The notes under the pieces: model-generated
Told to the model about the DNA's origin: nothing
The model's input: the letters and a program-made list of their open reading frames with translations, nothing else
Database searches by the model: none
Assembly: GCA_016713335.1 (NCBI GenBank)
Contig: JADJPH010000045.1
Location: forward strand, 1-64,000
DNA length: 64,000 nt
Direction: 5' to 3'
DNA from: Candidatus Fredericiella danica
GTDB taxonomy: Bacteria > Chloroflexota > Anaerolineae > Caldilineales > Caldilineaceae
Translations under genes and position numbers: made by a program
In this document: one piece after another, positions 8,341 to 16,805 of the stretch
Position numbering within the stretch: the first letter of the stretch is position 1
Layout of the letters: each line of letters begins with the position of its first letter

Positions 8341-8724
8341 CTACGTCGCGCCGACGACCAGTTCCGCGCGCGGCAGGTGTGTCGCCTGCGGCCCACAGGC
8401 GGGGAGGCGTTCTCTGATGCGACTTGCGTCGAAAAAGTGGCCGAACGTCTCGCTGAGTTGCGTGAGCATTTCCACATTCAGTGAATAGTAGAGCCAGCGC
8501 GCGTCCAGTGCATCGCGCTCGACCTGCACGAGTCCGATTTCGCGCAGCACACGCAAATGGTGAGAGATCAGGTTTGGCGCCATGTCCAGGGCGCTGCCCA
8601 ATTCGCAGTTGCACTGCACCCCCTCCATGAGGAGGTTGACGATGCGCAGGCGATTTGGCTCGCCCAATGCCTTCAGGACTTGAGCGAGTGGAGCGATATC
8701 AGCATGGACTGATTGTGTTGCCAA
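8341..8724 (-). CDS. arsR: ArsR-family repressor with Cys-x-Cys metal site
   Basis: Metalloid-responsive winged-helix repressor of 127 residues. The DNA-binding part reads LKALGEPNRLRIVNLLMEG and LISHHLRVLREIGLVQVER; the metal site is GVQCNCELGSAL, a CxC pair in the helix position used by arsenite-sensing ArsR proteins. The start is a TTG at 8724 with GGAGATGG about 9 bases upstream; no better ATG exists in frame. It sits between acr3 and the CxxC redox gene on the same strand and has an operator-like inverted repeat about 80 bases upstream, suggesting autoregulation. Confidence 0.92.
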   Translation of the reverse strand: MATQSVHADIAPLAQVLKALGEPNRLRIVNLLMEGVQCNCELGSALDMAPNLISHHLRVLREIGLVQVERDALDARWLYYSLNVEMLTQLSETFGHFFDASRIRERLPACGPQATHLPRAELVVGAT

Positions 8725-8800
8725 GGATCAAGCCATCTCCAAGATGCAGGGGGACTCTTCATTGCAACTCACCTACAGTCATCAGCACCACTCAAACTAA

Positions 8801-8816
8801 TTCGATGGTTGTTGAA
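8801..8816. promoter_or_regulatory. Putative ArsR operator, site 2 (TTCGA-N6-TTGAA)
   Basis: Imperfect copy of the island's inverted repeat (one mismatch in the left arm), 77 bases upstream of the TTG start of the minus-strand arsR gene. Confidence 0.45.
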
Positions 8817-8891
8817 GCATAGCGAAATCTTAACACCGGGTGAGGGCTACGTCAATTCTGATGTTTTTCACGCACAATGACCGATCGAGCA

Positions 8892-9137
8892 TTATGCCGG
8901 CTGTGCTTTGCGGATCATCTCGATGACCTGGCTCTTCGCCGGCACCTTGCCGGCACTGACGACCTTTTCGTCGATGACGATGGCGGGTGTGCTCATGACG
9001 CCATAGGCCATGATGGAGGGGATGTCTTGCACTTCGATGACGGGAACCGTCAAGTTCATCTCTTTGAGTGCATCGGCGACGACCGCCTTGGTTTTCTTGC
9101 AGTTGGCGCAGCCGGTGCCAAGAACTTTAATTTCCAT
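8892..9137 (-). CDS. Small thioredoxin-fold redox-active disulfide protein
   Basis: An 81-residue protein of the 'redox-active disulfide protein 2' or MTH895-like thioredoxin group. Active-site Cys-x-x-Cys in GTGCANCKKTK at residues 7-17 and the cis-Pro loop GVMSTPAIVIDEKVV. A strong AAGGAG precedes the ATG at 9137. Such proteins are often encoded next to ArsP/DUF318 permeases, as here (41 bases downstream of the permease stop), and probably supply thiols or act on thiol-bound metalloids. The role in resistance is inferred from context. Confidence 0.88.
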   Translation of the reverse strand: MEIKVLGTGCANCKKTKAVVADALKEMNLTVPVIEVQDIPSIMAYGVMSTPAIVIDEKVVSAGKVPAKSQVIEMIRKAQPA

Positions 9138-9178
9138 GTCAATGCTCCTTGAGAAAAATTCCGATGCGATTGATTGCT

Positions 9179-10276
9179 TTATAGGATGAAATTGAAGAGG
9201 TATCCAGTCAAAATGATGCCGGTGGCGACGACGCCGACGAAGATGGCGATCAGGCGCGGCTTTAACACGCGGCGCAGAATGATCATTTCCGGCAGGCTCA
9301 AGGCGATGACCGCCATCATAAAGGCCAAAGCCGTGCCGGCGGCGGCGCCCTTCTCCATCAACGCCTGCACAACCGGAATGATGCCGGCGGCATTCGAGTA
9401 CATGGGGACGCCGAGCGCCACCGCGGCGGGGACACTCCACCAGGCATCCTTGCCCATGATGCCCGCCAGGGCATTGGCCGGTACATAGCCATGAATAATG
9501 GCGCCGATCGCGATGCCGATCATGACGTATGGCCACACCTTGCCCACGATCTCGCGCGTGCTTTGCCAGGCGACACTAAACCGCTCGGACCAGAGCATGC
9601 GCTCACCTGGCTGCGACGACGTCTTGCCTACCGACAGTTGCCAGACAAAGTCCTCAACGCCGCTTTCGATGTTGGGCACGCGGCCAATCACCATGCCTGC
9701 GACGATGGCGATGGTCAGCCCGGTGGCCAGATAAATCAGTGCGATCTGCCAGCCGAACATCCCGAAGAGCATGGCAAGCGCCACCTCGTTGACCATCGGC
9801 GCCGCAATCAAGAACGAGAAGGTGACGCCAAGCGGGATGCCTGCTTCTACAAAGCCGATAAACAGGGGTACGGCAGAGCAGGAGCAAAAAGGCGTCACCA
9901 CCCCGAGCGAAGCTGCCAGCACATTGCCGATCCCCTGGCGCTTGCCGCCCAAGAGCTGGCGGGTGCGCTCGGCGCTGAAGAAAGTGCGAATTGTCGTGAC
10001 GAGGAAGATCATGCCGGTGAGCAAGAGGAGGATTTTGGGCACGTCATAGAGAAAAAAGGCGATCGACGAACCAAGGGCCGAGACCGGTGACAGCCCCAGG
10101 AGCGTGTACGTGATCCAGTCGGCAAGCGGTTGGAGACTATTCCACGCCACCCACCAGACCAGTGCGGACAGCACGACCAGGCCCCAGGCGCGCCATTCAC
10201 GCATCTGCGCGTGTGGTGGTTGTGCTTTTGCGCCACCTTGATCATTCATGGGGGCCGCAACCAGATTTTTGTTCAT
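9179..10276 (-). CDS. DUF318/ArsP-like permease
   Basis: Integral membrane permease of 365 residues with about eight to ten helices. The signature TPFCSCSAVPLFIGF, with a Cys-x-Cys pair in a membrane segment, marks the DUF318 permease family, members of which (ArsP) export trivalent organoarsenicals. Other conserved pieces are FSFLIAAPMVNEVAL and GVPMYSNAAGIIPVVQAL. A hydrophilic 25-residue N-terminus precedes the first helix. It lies between the second ArsR (45 bases upstream) and the CxxC protein, all on the minus strand, so the three are probably one operon. Substrate (inorganic or methylated arsenic, or another thiophilic metal) is not decidable from sequence. Confidence 0.88.
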   Translation of the reverse strand: MNKNLVAAPMNDQGGAKAQPPHAQMREWRAWGLVVLSALVWWVAWNSLQPLADWITYTLLGLSPVSALGSSIAFFLYDVPKILLLLTGMIFLVTTIRTFFSAERTRQLLGGKRQGIGNVLAASLGVVTPFCSCSAVPLFIGFVEAGIPLGVTFSFLIAAPMVNEVALAMLFGMFGWQIALIYLATGLTIAIVAGMVIGRVPNIESGVEDFVWQLSVGKTSSQPGERMLWSERFSVAWQSTREIVGKVWPYVMIGIAIGAIIHGYVPANALAGIMGKDAWWSVPAAVALGVPMYSNAAGIIPVVQALMEKGAAAGTALAFMMAVIALSLPEMIILRRVLKPRLIAIFVGVVATGIILTGYLFNFIL

Positions 10277-10321
10277 GGTAGTTCTCGCTCGAAGTTCACC
10301 AGGGTGATCGGTTGTAGCGCA

Positions 10322-10678
10322 TTAGCGCACTTTGGGCATGGACAAGCCATCACTTTTTGCGCACCGCATCTTCGGCATCACGAATCGGCCCCAAATGACA
10401 TCGAGCCAGGCTGCCACTTGCGCATCGGCTAAGCGGTAGTAGACGTTTTGCCCTTGCTTCTCATCCTGAATCAGGCCCGCGTCACGCATGAGCCGTAACT
10501 GCTGCGAGACATAGGGTTGGGGCTTGCGCAGGAGGGTTTCCAAGTGACAGACGCATTCTGCATCGCGGCGGATCACGTCAAGGATGCGCAGCCGTTCGGC
10601 ATGGCCGATCAACTTGAGTTTTGCGCCAAGCAACGCGTAGGTTTCGTCTGAGATTGTCATCGGCAATAAATGATGCAT
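10322..10678 (-). CDS. arsR: Second ArsR-family repressor
   Basis: Winged-helix repressor of 118 residues, different from the 8341-8724 gene. DNA-binding helix QPYVSQQLRLMRDAGLI; putative metal ligands in AECVCHLETLL (Cys-x-Cys). The C-terminus has further Cys and Met residues (MRCAKSDGLSMPKV). ATG 10678 or the internal ATG seven codons later could be the start; neither has a good Shine-Dalgarno. It heads a minus-strand operon with the permease and CxxC protein and is transcribed away from arsC, so the 249-base gap contains the controls of both arms. Confidence 0.9.
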   Translation of the reverse strand: MHHLLPMTISDETYALLGAKLKLIGHAERLRILDVIRRDAECVCHLETLLRKPQPYVSQQLRLMRDAGLIQDEKQGQNVYYRLADAQVAAWLDVIWGRFVMPKMRCAKSDGLSMPKVR

Positions 10679-10755
10679 AGAATGATATATTCAAAATCCT
10701 GCATGTATTGTCGCGCAGTACCTGTCGCCTGTCAATCCGCCAGCCTATCTGGGTG

Positions 10756-10769
10756 CGAATTTGCATTCG
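10756..10769. promoter_or_regulatory. Inverted repeat CGAAT-N4-ATTCG in the arsR/arsC divergent region
   Basis: Perfect 5-bp arms around TTGC, between the minus-strand arsR and the plus-strand arsC. It could be an additional operator; evidence is positional only. Confidence 0.3.
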
Positions 10770-10798
10770 TTTTACACCGGCACTAAACTTGCAGATAT

Positions 10799-10837
10799 TT
10801 CAATGTATGTTGAATTATATTGGCTTTCGCGTATCAT
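10799..10837 (+). promoter_or_regulatory. arsC promoter overlapped by ArsR operator, site 3
   Basis: TTGAAT (10810-10815), 16 bases, then TATCAT (10832-10837) form a reasonable sigma-70 promoter. The inverted repeat TTCAATGTATGTTGAA (10799-10814) overlaps the -35 box, so a bound repressor would block polymerase. The same TTCAA-N6-TTGAA arrangement occurs before acr3. Confidence 0.6.
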
Positions 10838-10927
10838 TGTGGGGACGCTAACTGAGAGGGCAATGCTACAAGGGATCGCGGTTGTATTTCGAAGCTAAAT
10901 CGAACCAACTTCACTGGAGGAAGTCTC

Positions 10928-11363
10928 ATGGCAAAAATCGAGGTGCTTTTCGTCTGTATTCACAACAGTGCACGCAGCCAGATGGCCGAAGCGTGGCTGA
11001 ACCAACTCGATGGCGCACGTTTCCGGGCATACAGCGCAGGGCTTGAGCCGGGCACGCTCAATCCGCTCGCGGTGCAGGTGATGCAGGAGGCAGGGATTGA
11101 CATCGCCGGCGCGCCGACCAAGAGCGTCTTTGATATCTATCGCTCCGGCAAGATCTTCAGTTACGTCATCACCGTCTGCGACAAGGAAGCGGCGGAGCGC
11201 CGTCCGATCTTTCCGGGGGTCACCGAGCGGTTGCATTGGAGCTTTCCCCGATCCAGCGCAGGTGCATGGCAGCCAGGCAGAGAAGTTGGCCCAGGTGCGC
11301 CAGATCCGCGACGCCATCCGCACGCAAATCGAGCAGTGGGTGGCGGCCATGCCGGCCTATTAG
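10928..11363 (+). CDS. arsC: Arsenate reductase, low-molecular-weight phosphatase type (one frameshift)
   Basis: Reduces arsenate to arsenite for export by ACR3. The N-terminus IEVLFVCIHNSARSQMAEAW holds the phosphatase P-loop variant Cys-x5-Arg-Ser, and the redox region includes YVITVCDKEAAERRP with the second Cys. Near the C4 run 11246-11249 the frame shifts; continuing in the other frame gives AFPDPAQVHGSQAEKLAQVRQ and the end WVAAMPAY, the normal C-terminus, for about 144 residues in total. GGAGGA lies before the ATG. One extra C in the homopolymer explains the break. It is transcribed divergently from the arsR-permease operon. Confidence 0.9.
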
Positions 11364-11453
11364 GGCTCTGGTCAGGTGAACCGAGCGCGTGTAAAATCAT
11401 TGGTGAAACATCACTGGAACGGTTCACGCTCAGATCAACCGATGGAGGCAACG

Positions 11454-11852
11454 ATGGTTTCAAAACGCGTCACGTTTGATAGCGGTACGATTTGGGAGTC
11501 GCTCGCTGGTTACAGCCGAGCGGTGCGCGTGGGGGACCGGATTTTGGTCGCTGGCACCACCGCCACCGGGCCGGACGGCCTCGTGGGCGCCGGGGATCCT
11601 GCGGCGCAGGCACGCTTCATCTTTGACAAGATCGAGTTCTCAATCCGTGCCCTGGGTGGTCGTCCCGAAGACATCGTGCGGACACGGGTCTATGTCAGCG
11701 ACATCGCCAACTGGGAGGCAGTTGCCCGCGTGCATGGCGAACGCTTCAGCCGCATTCGCCCGGTCAACACATTGGTGGAAGCCAAACTTGTCGGCCCTGA
11801 ATACCTGGTCGAGATTGAGGCAGAGGCAGTCATTGGAGCCGGCGGCATGTAG
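11454..11852 (+). CDS. RidA/YjgF/YER057c/UK114-family protein
   Basis: A 132-residue protein of the RidA superfamily, which in its best-known members hydrolyses reactive enamine/imine intermediates. Visible family features are YSRAVRVGDRILVAGTT, QARFIFDKIEFSIRALGG, EDIVRTRVYVSDI and YLVEIEAEAVIG. Where canonical RidA has the catalytic Arg in a PAR motif, this protein reads RPVNTLVEA, so it probably belongs to a non-canonical Rid subgroup and deaminase activity should not be assumed. ATG 11454 is chosen over 11376 and 11442 because GGAGG sits 5 bases upstream. It overlaps a terminator hairpin at its stop. Confidence 0.85.
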   Translation: MVSKRVTFDSGTIWESLAGYSRAVRVGDRILVAGTTATGPDGLVGAGDPAAQARFIFDKIEFSIRALGGRPEDIVRTRVYVSDIANWEAVARVHGERFSRIRPVNTLVEAKLVGPEYLVEIEAEAVIGAGGM

Positions 11853-11863
11853 CCCGCCGGCTC
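11836..11863. terminator. Bidirectional hairpin between convergent genes
   Basis: Stem GAGCCGGCGG/CCGCCGGCTC, 10 bp perfect, 8-base loop, overlapping the RidA-like stop codon and lying just past the end of the minus-strand DUF1269 gene. Confidence 0.6.
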
Positions 11864-11875
11864 ACTTCCGATAGG

Positions 11876-12661
11876 TCAGGATGGATCTTCAGGTTTACTT
11901 GTGGATTTATTGCTTGACTGCATGAAATCTTGCGCCTGGCTGGCGGCTGACTGCGCCGCGCCGGCAACAAATGCACCGGCGTCGGCGATTGCGCGTTCGG
12001 CCTGATTCGCCAGTGTATTTGCGGCATCCCCATATTGACCCTGGGCGAGTTGACCGCCAAGATCGCTGTCGTAGCGAATCGGTTCGCCGACGACCTTGGC
12101 GCCGATCCCTGTCAAAATGGTTGCCACTGCGTCAAAGGCTGTGTTTTTGACGATGGCGACGACCGCCGACCACCCCGGCGCCAGTTCTGAACCGATCTCC
12201 TTGAGCCTCGGATCGGGAATGCCGGTGTCCAGATAATGGGCGCCGGCGCCACCGATCAGCGCGCCGAGACCGGCGCCTAGCGTCGTCTTTCCGGAGAACA
12301 TCCCGAGCAGGCCGCCAATGAGACCACCGGCAACTGCACCCTGCGTGGCGCCGATATCACCCGTCTCCTTGATATCGACGACGCCGGCGCTGTCCTTGCG
12401 CACGGCGGCGCTGGCGGGAATCTCCAGTTGTTGGGTCTTGGCTGCCGCCAGCAGTTGTTGGAGGGCGCCGGTTGCGGTCTCTTCACCGGCAAGCCGCCCA
12501 ATCACGAGGGTGTGGGTGGAGTTCACCGCCTCCTTTGGGGCAGCGGGGCGCTCGACCACATTCTCAATGGCATCGGCGGCAGGCGCTGCATCAGCGGGTA
12601 CCGCGGGTTCGTTTGCCGCTACCGGTGCTGGAACGGTTGGTTGATCTGTGTTCTCTGACAT
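11876..12661 (-). CDS. DUF1269-family protein
   Basis: A 261-residue protein of unknown function. The first about 45 residues are Ala/Pro-rich and acidic. The central region shows the DUF1269 pattern: DIKETGDIGATQGAVAGG, then a glycine-rich hydrophobic hairpin (GGLIGGLLGMFSGKTTLGAG), GIPDPRLKEIGSELAPGWSA and AVVAIVKN. The family is found as membrane-associated or soluble proteins with a Gly-zipper-like hairpin. The C-terminal 80 residues are alanine- and glutamine-rich and probably helical. AAGGAG lies 9 bases before the ATG. A second, shorter DUF1269 protein is at 29864-30365. Confidence 0.75.
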   Translation of the reverse strand: MSENTDQPTVPAPVAANEPAVPADAAPAADAIENVVERPAAPKEAVNSTHTLVIGRLAGEETATGALQQLLAAAKTQQLEIPASAAVRKDSAGVVDIKETGDIGATQGAVAGGLIGGLLGMFSGKTTLGAGLGALIGGAGAHYLDTGIPDPRLKEIGSELAPGWSAVVAIVKNTAFDAVATILTGIGAKVVGEPIRYDSDLGGQLAQGQYGDAANTLANQAERAIADAGAFVAGAAQSAASQAQDFMQSSNKSTSKPEDPS

Positions 12662-12839
12662 TGGGGACAGCTCCTTGCGATAACAGTAGAAACATTTGGG
12701 CTTTGCTTCGAGTATAGCACAATGCGGCCGGCGTGGGTGTGGTGATTGTCACATCCACGGTTCGCAATGGCGCTGAAGCGACTGTGGCGCGAAGAGACAG
12801 TGAGACACTCGATCCTCACTTCTCTTTCTTCTTTTCTCG

Positions 12840-12920
12840 CTCCTCTCCGCGTTTCCTCCGCGCCTCTGCGTTGGCAGTTGGCGTAGGAAGAAAAGATTAA
12901 AGCGGAGGACGCGGAGAAAG
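12840..12920. repeat. Second site of the purine/pyrimidine repeat family
   Basis: TCTCCGCGTTTCCTCCGC (12844-12861) is followed about 40 bases later by the inverted copy GCGGAGGACGCGGAGA (12902-12917), with a two-base bulge. The unit GCGGAGGACGCGGAGA aligns with GCAGAGACGCAGAGA of the 5.1 kb element. The 280-base gap 12662-12941 holds this element and nothing else that I can recognise. Confidence 0.65.
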
Positions 12921-12941
12921 ACAGGGAAACTGGGAGAGTGC

Positions 12942-13933
12942 TCAGCGCCGAAAGTGGGTGATGACGGTGCGGAGGAGGGTGACGGCTTCGAGCGGCTGGG
13001 GACCTAAGGGGGGACCGAAGCTCAGGTGTTGGACGCCCGCAGCGACCAGGGGCTCCAGGCGGGCGATGACGTCAACGGCGGAGCCCACGATGCCGATGCG
13101 CAGCATGCGTTCGTCCACCAGATTGATCGCCTTCGCTTCATTGCGTTCGACCATCATTGCGTGTTCGATCGGGCGAAAATCGGCTTGGGTCAATCCAAGG
13201 CGATCCCAGATGAGCGGTCCTAAGGCGTGGCCGTAGTAGGCGATCTTTTGCGCAAGCACGCGTTGTGCGGCCGCTTGATCTGTGGAGAGTGAGACCCAGA
13301 TGCAGGCAGCGAAGTCAAGCGGTGCAAGGGTTGGATCCCGTTTTTTGATTCCCGGTCAACGTAAGGGTGGACGGCGAAGTAGTGTTCCGGTGGGAAGAGT
13401 AGTGGCAGCACGCCGTCCGCCAGTTCCCCCGCCAGTTCCAGCATTTTGGGACCCATCGCCCCGACGTAGATTGGCGTGATGCGCGGCGCCTGGAAGCGGA
13501 GGTACGCCTCATTGCCCCAGTGCAGGAACTCCCCCTTAACCGCAGCGCGTTCGCCACGTTGGAGTGCACGAATGGCATCGATGGTCTCGCGCACCGCCGC
13601 GAGTGGAGTCGATTGGGCAATGCCGACCCACTTGAGGAATTCACCGGCGCCGGCCGCGAGGCCAAGATTGAACCGGTTGCCGCTCAGTTCAGCCATGGTT
13701 GCGGCAAACATGGCGAGTTCGGCAGGGTTTAGTGTGTAGGGGTTAAAAATGCCTGCACCGACGGTGATGCGTTCTGTTGCCAGCGCCATGGCGGGCAAGA
13801 TCACCATCGCACTGCGCAGAAAGAGATCGTGGCTGACCCAGATCTGGTCGAAGCCGGTCTGCTCAGCAGTTTGGGCGAGGCTGACGTATTCGGCAAGAGT
13901 CAGATCGTTGTTGAGGCGAAGGCTAAAGCGCAT
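12942..13933 (-). CDS. LLM-class (luciferase-like) flavin/F420 oxidoreductase 1 (one frameshift)
   Basis: A TIM-barrel oxidoreductase of about 330 residues, F420- or FMN-dependent, resembling methylene-tetrahydromethanopterin reductase-like members. It begins MRFSLRLNNDLTLAEYVSLA and has VSHDLFLRSAMVILPAMAL, TERITVGAGIFNPYTLNPAE and RITPIYVGAMGPKMLELAG. At the T6 run 13341-13346 (A6 on the coding strand) the frame shifts; the rest resumes with DFAACIWVSLSTDQAAAQR and LAQKIAYYGHALGPLIWDR. ATG 13933 is preferred to the upstream start at 13948. It lies downstream of the TIGR04076-like gene and the substrate-binding protein on the same strand, and a paralogous enzyme ends the opposite arm of the transporter. 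Confidence 0.82.
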
Positions 13934-13951
13934 CGTATCTCGTATCACGCT

Positions 13952-14303
13952 TCATTCAGGCATCGGCACTGGACTCACATCATCATGGCGTAGGATCCGG
14001 ATGCCTGTGCGATCCACGCGCATGATCAGGCGACAGGCGGGATCCGGGCAGGTGATGCGGGCGTCGGTCTCCATCCAGTCAGCCGGATGATTGCGTCGCT
14101 GTTTGGCAGGTAAGAGCGGCAGGGTAGACTGCATGGCATAGACGCAGAAGTCTTTGCCTGCGGGTAGCGACAATTTGCCGCCGTGCAGATAGAAGCAATC
14201 GCCGACCGCCATGTTGCAGGTGCAGTTGCCTTCGATTGCCTCGACAACGACGGTCAGATCATATAGCCTCGAACAGTGCGGGCGAGGGAATCTGATCCGG
14301 CAT
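13952..14303 (-). CDS. TIGR04076-family small Cys-rich protein (probable frameshift)
   Basis: About 116 residues of unknown function, recognised by the Cys arrangement: EGNCTCNMAVGDCFYLHGG, then FCVYAMQSTLPLLPAKQR and WMETDARITCPDPACRLIM. The family is often found near oxidoreductases and transporters. The conserved frame runs open upstream without a start; an ATG at 14303 (MPDQIPSPALFEA) becomes in-frame if one base near 14262 is removed, and this start has a believable family-like N-terminus. The next best start is the internal ATG at 14212, which would cut off the first Cys pair. Possible metal or [Fe-S] binding by the Cys residues is inference. Confidence 0.6.
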
Positions 14304-14326
14304 AGGGTAACTCAAGATGGAAGGTG

Positions 14327-14362
14327 GCGCCCGGGCCGAATCTTCAGACCCGCCCAGGGCGC
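14327..14362. terminator. Hairpin after the substrate-binding-protein gene
   Basis: GCGCCCGGGC (14327-14336) pairs with GCCCAGGGCGC (14352-14362) with a single bulged base. It lies between the binding-protein gene and the TIGR04076-like gene on the minus strand and may attenuate rather than end transcription. Confidence 0.4.
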
Positions 14363-14374
14363 GGTGTGAGCGTG

Positions 14375-15613
14375 CTACTCTTCCAGGGTGATTTCCCCGG
14401 TCTGGCCGTCATAACTGCCGATCGGGGCGAATTCAGTCCCTCGGGGTTCAGCTTGAAGATCGTGTAATAGGCGATTGCCTGATCTCCATTTTCATCCAGG
14501 TGCGCCTGGAAGGCCGTGCCGATGTAATGGTCCGAGATAAATGGCAGCATCGCCTTGACTGCCTTGCCATCGTTGCCTGCGCTCAAAATGCTGAGCATGG
14601 CGATGTTGGCGGCGTCATAGGCATAGTTGGTGAAAGGTCCCGGTTCTGCACCTTCGTATTTCGCCATGAACGCATCGATGAATGGCTGCGTGTTCGGGTT
14701 CTGCTTATCGGCAAAAGAGACCGAAGTCAAGCCAACCTTGCTGAGGAATGCGGCATGCGCCGGGTCGCCGAGGATGTCTTCGTTCACCAGGTTCTCGACG
14801 CCAAGCCAGTCCACGCTGCCCAGGGTCTCATCGGTCACTGCCTGCTGCAGGAACTTCTGCATGTCGCCGAGGAAGGCGATGGCAAAGAATGCGGTCTCAC
14901 CAGTTTCTTTGAGCCGGGCGATTTCCGAGCTGACCTTGGCGGCCTCGCCGGAGAGATCGGCAGGCTCAGGTGCATACTTGACGACGGAAACTTCCTTGCC
15001 GCCGTTTTCGGTGAAGAGCTTGGTGAAGAAATCGGCTAGCCCGTTGCCAAATGGATCGTCCACGGCGAGGATCGCGATATTTTCATAGCCGCGCTGCTTG
15101 ACGATCTCTGCAAATGCCTGGCCCGCATAGGTGTCCGGCGGATACATGACGCGGAAGATGTTGTCATCTGGGATGGCGCCGGGGATACCGCTGGAAGCCG
15201 GCGCCACGATGACGATGTCGTTCTCGTCAACAAACTGCTTTGCTCCAAGCACTTCGCTCGTGGTGAGTGGGCCGATCACCACTTTGGCGCCGCTGGTCTG
15301 GACGACCGTCTGGACCGCTTTGGAGGCGCCTTTCCGGGGTGCCTTCGGTGTCGGCGCTGGTCGAGTCGAAGCGTACATTCGAGCCGGCGGCTTCCAGTTG
15401 TTGGTTCATCTGTTCGACGGCAAGCTCGACGCCCTTGCCAAAGTCGGTGCCAAACGCGCCCAGCGAACCTGTGAACGGCAGGGCGACGCCGAGCATATAG
15501 GTTTGTGGTCCGGCTGCGGCAGGGGCGCCGGCAGGTGCGACGGCAGTACATGCCGCAAGCAGCGGCAGGATCAGCGCTGCAAGTGTCGCCAGCGCGACGG
15601 GTTTGCGAAACAT
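14375..15613 (-). CDS. Branched-chain amino-acid-type ABC transporter substrate-binding lipoprotein (two frameshifts)
   Basis: Type I periplasmic-binding-fold protein (LivJ/LivK-like) of about 412 residues, anchored outside the membrane by a lipobox (LLAACTAV near residue 20). It captures the ligand for the LivHMGF importer encoded divergently. Recognisable parts are GVALPFTGSLGAFGTDFGKG, IGPLTTSEVLGAKQFVDEND, VIVAPASSGIP and PFGNGLADFF. The frame shifts at the G4 run 15336-15339 and again near the CCC run at 14438-14440; after correction the C-terminus is APIGSYDGQTGEITLEE with the stop at 14375-14377. Without correction the last 38 residues are nonsense. Ligand is not predictable; amino acids, amides, urea and aromatic acids are all carried by this family. 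Confidence 0.88.
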
Positions 15614-15769
15614 TGGTCTCTCCTTGGTTTGATCAGGTCGGTTCTTGAGTGCTGTGTTCCGTCATGAGGGCAGCATCGCCCCCGCAACCCGGCATCTACG
15701 GCTGGCGGCATTTCCGAGTCACACGGCGCGGCACTATACATCAGCTTCGCCTCTGCCGCAAACGGACGT

Positions 15770-15798
15770 TTGCGCACCGGTGGTGGCATCGTTATAAT
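15770..15798 (+). promoter_or_regulatory. Probable promoter of the liv operon
   Basis: TTGCGC (15770-15775), 17-base spacer, perfect TATAAT (15793-15798), about 75 bases before the GTG of livH. It lies in the 258-base divergent region between the binding-protein gene and livH, which otherwise shows no gene. Confidence 0.6.
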
Positions 15799-15871
15799 CT
15801 TCACAATCTTTTGGGGCCTCAATCTTGCGTGGATCGAGCCTCACCACCCACCTGGAAACGGACGGACGCAC

Positions 15872-16801
15872 GTGCCCGCCGGACTATTCATCGACTCAGT
15901 CGTGAACTCGATCGTCGTCGGCAGTCTGTACGCATTGATGGCGGTCGGGCTGACGTTGACAATGGCAGTGATGAAACTGCCCAACTTTGCCCATGCCGAA
16001 TATATTGCCGTGGGCGCCTATGCGGCGTTAATTCTCTCTTTGAGCTTTGCCGGCAACCCTGTTCTTGTGATGGTGGCTGCCTTTATTGTTGCGGCTGTCG
16101 TCGCGCTCATTTCGAACTATCTTGTGTTTGCGCCGCTCACCCGGCGTAAGTCATCCATGTATATCCTGATCCTTGCCTCCTTTGCTGTGGGGCTGATCAT
16201 TCGTTACCTCCTATTTCTCGTAGCAGACACGTTTGACCTCTTTGACAAGCGGATCCAGGTGGCGAACGAGGTGGTCCTGCAGTGGGGGCCGCTGACCCTG
16301 ACCAATATTTTTCTATGGGTGGTGCCGATTAGCATCAGTTTGGTGATTCTGCTCAGCCTGCTGCTCAATCTCACCAGCCTTGGCCGGCAGATGCGTGCCA
16401 TGGCCGATAATGCAACGCTGGCGAAGGTCGTTGGTGTCCCAACAAAACGGGTGACGAACGCTGCCTGGATCCTGGCAGGTGGGTTGGCGGGCGTGGGGGG
16501 TGCGCTCTGGGGCATCTACACCTTCGTGGATCCGATGGTCGGCTGGCTGGCGATCTTATCTGTCTTTGCCGCAGTTGTACTCGGGGGTCTCACGAGTTTC
16601 CCCGGCACCATCATGGGCGCATATGTGGTGGCATTCGCCGAGAATACGCTCATGCAGGGTCTGAACCACTGGTTTGGCCTGGAGTTCAGCTTCAAGCCAG
16701 CGGTTCCCTTTGTTATCATCATCGTGGTGCTCTTGATTCGGCCGCAGGGTTTGAGCGGGCTATTCGACCGCTGGCGCTCGCCTGAGACGATGGAGCGATA
16801 A
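15872..16801 (+). CDS. livH: Liv-type ABC transporter permease LivH
   Basis: Membrane permease of about 309 residues. Family features: an N-terminal FIDSVVNSIVVGSLYALMAVG, KLPNFAHAEYIAVGAYAAL (the NF.HG-like segment with Ala in place of Gly), the cytoplasmic coupling loop RQMRAMADNATLAKVVGVP, and the ending VLLIRPQGLSGLF. GTG 15872 is chosen because the longer frame from 15770 adds a poor leader through the promoter region. It is separated from livM by four bases. Confidence 0.9.
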   Translation: MPAGLFIDSVVNSIVVGSLYALMAVGLTLTMAVMKLPNFAHAEYIAVGAYAALILSLSFAGNPVLVMVAAFIVAAVVALISNYLVFAPLTRRKSSMYILILASFAVGLIIRYLLFLVADTFDLFDKRIQVANEVVLQWGPLTLTNIFLWVVPISISLVILLSLLLNLTSLGRQMRAMADNATLAKVVGVPTKRVTNAAWILAGGLAGVGGALWGIYTFVDPMVGWLAILSVFAAVVLGGLTSFPGTIMGAYVVAFAENTLMQGLNHWFGLEFSFKPAVPFVIIIVVLLIRPQGLSGLFDRWRSPETMER

Positions 16802-16805
16802 GCCT

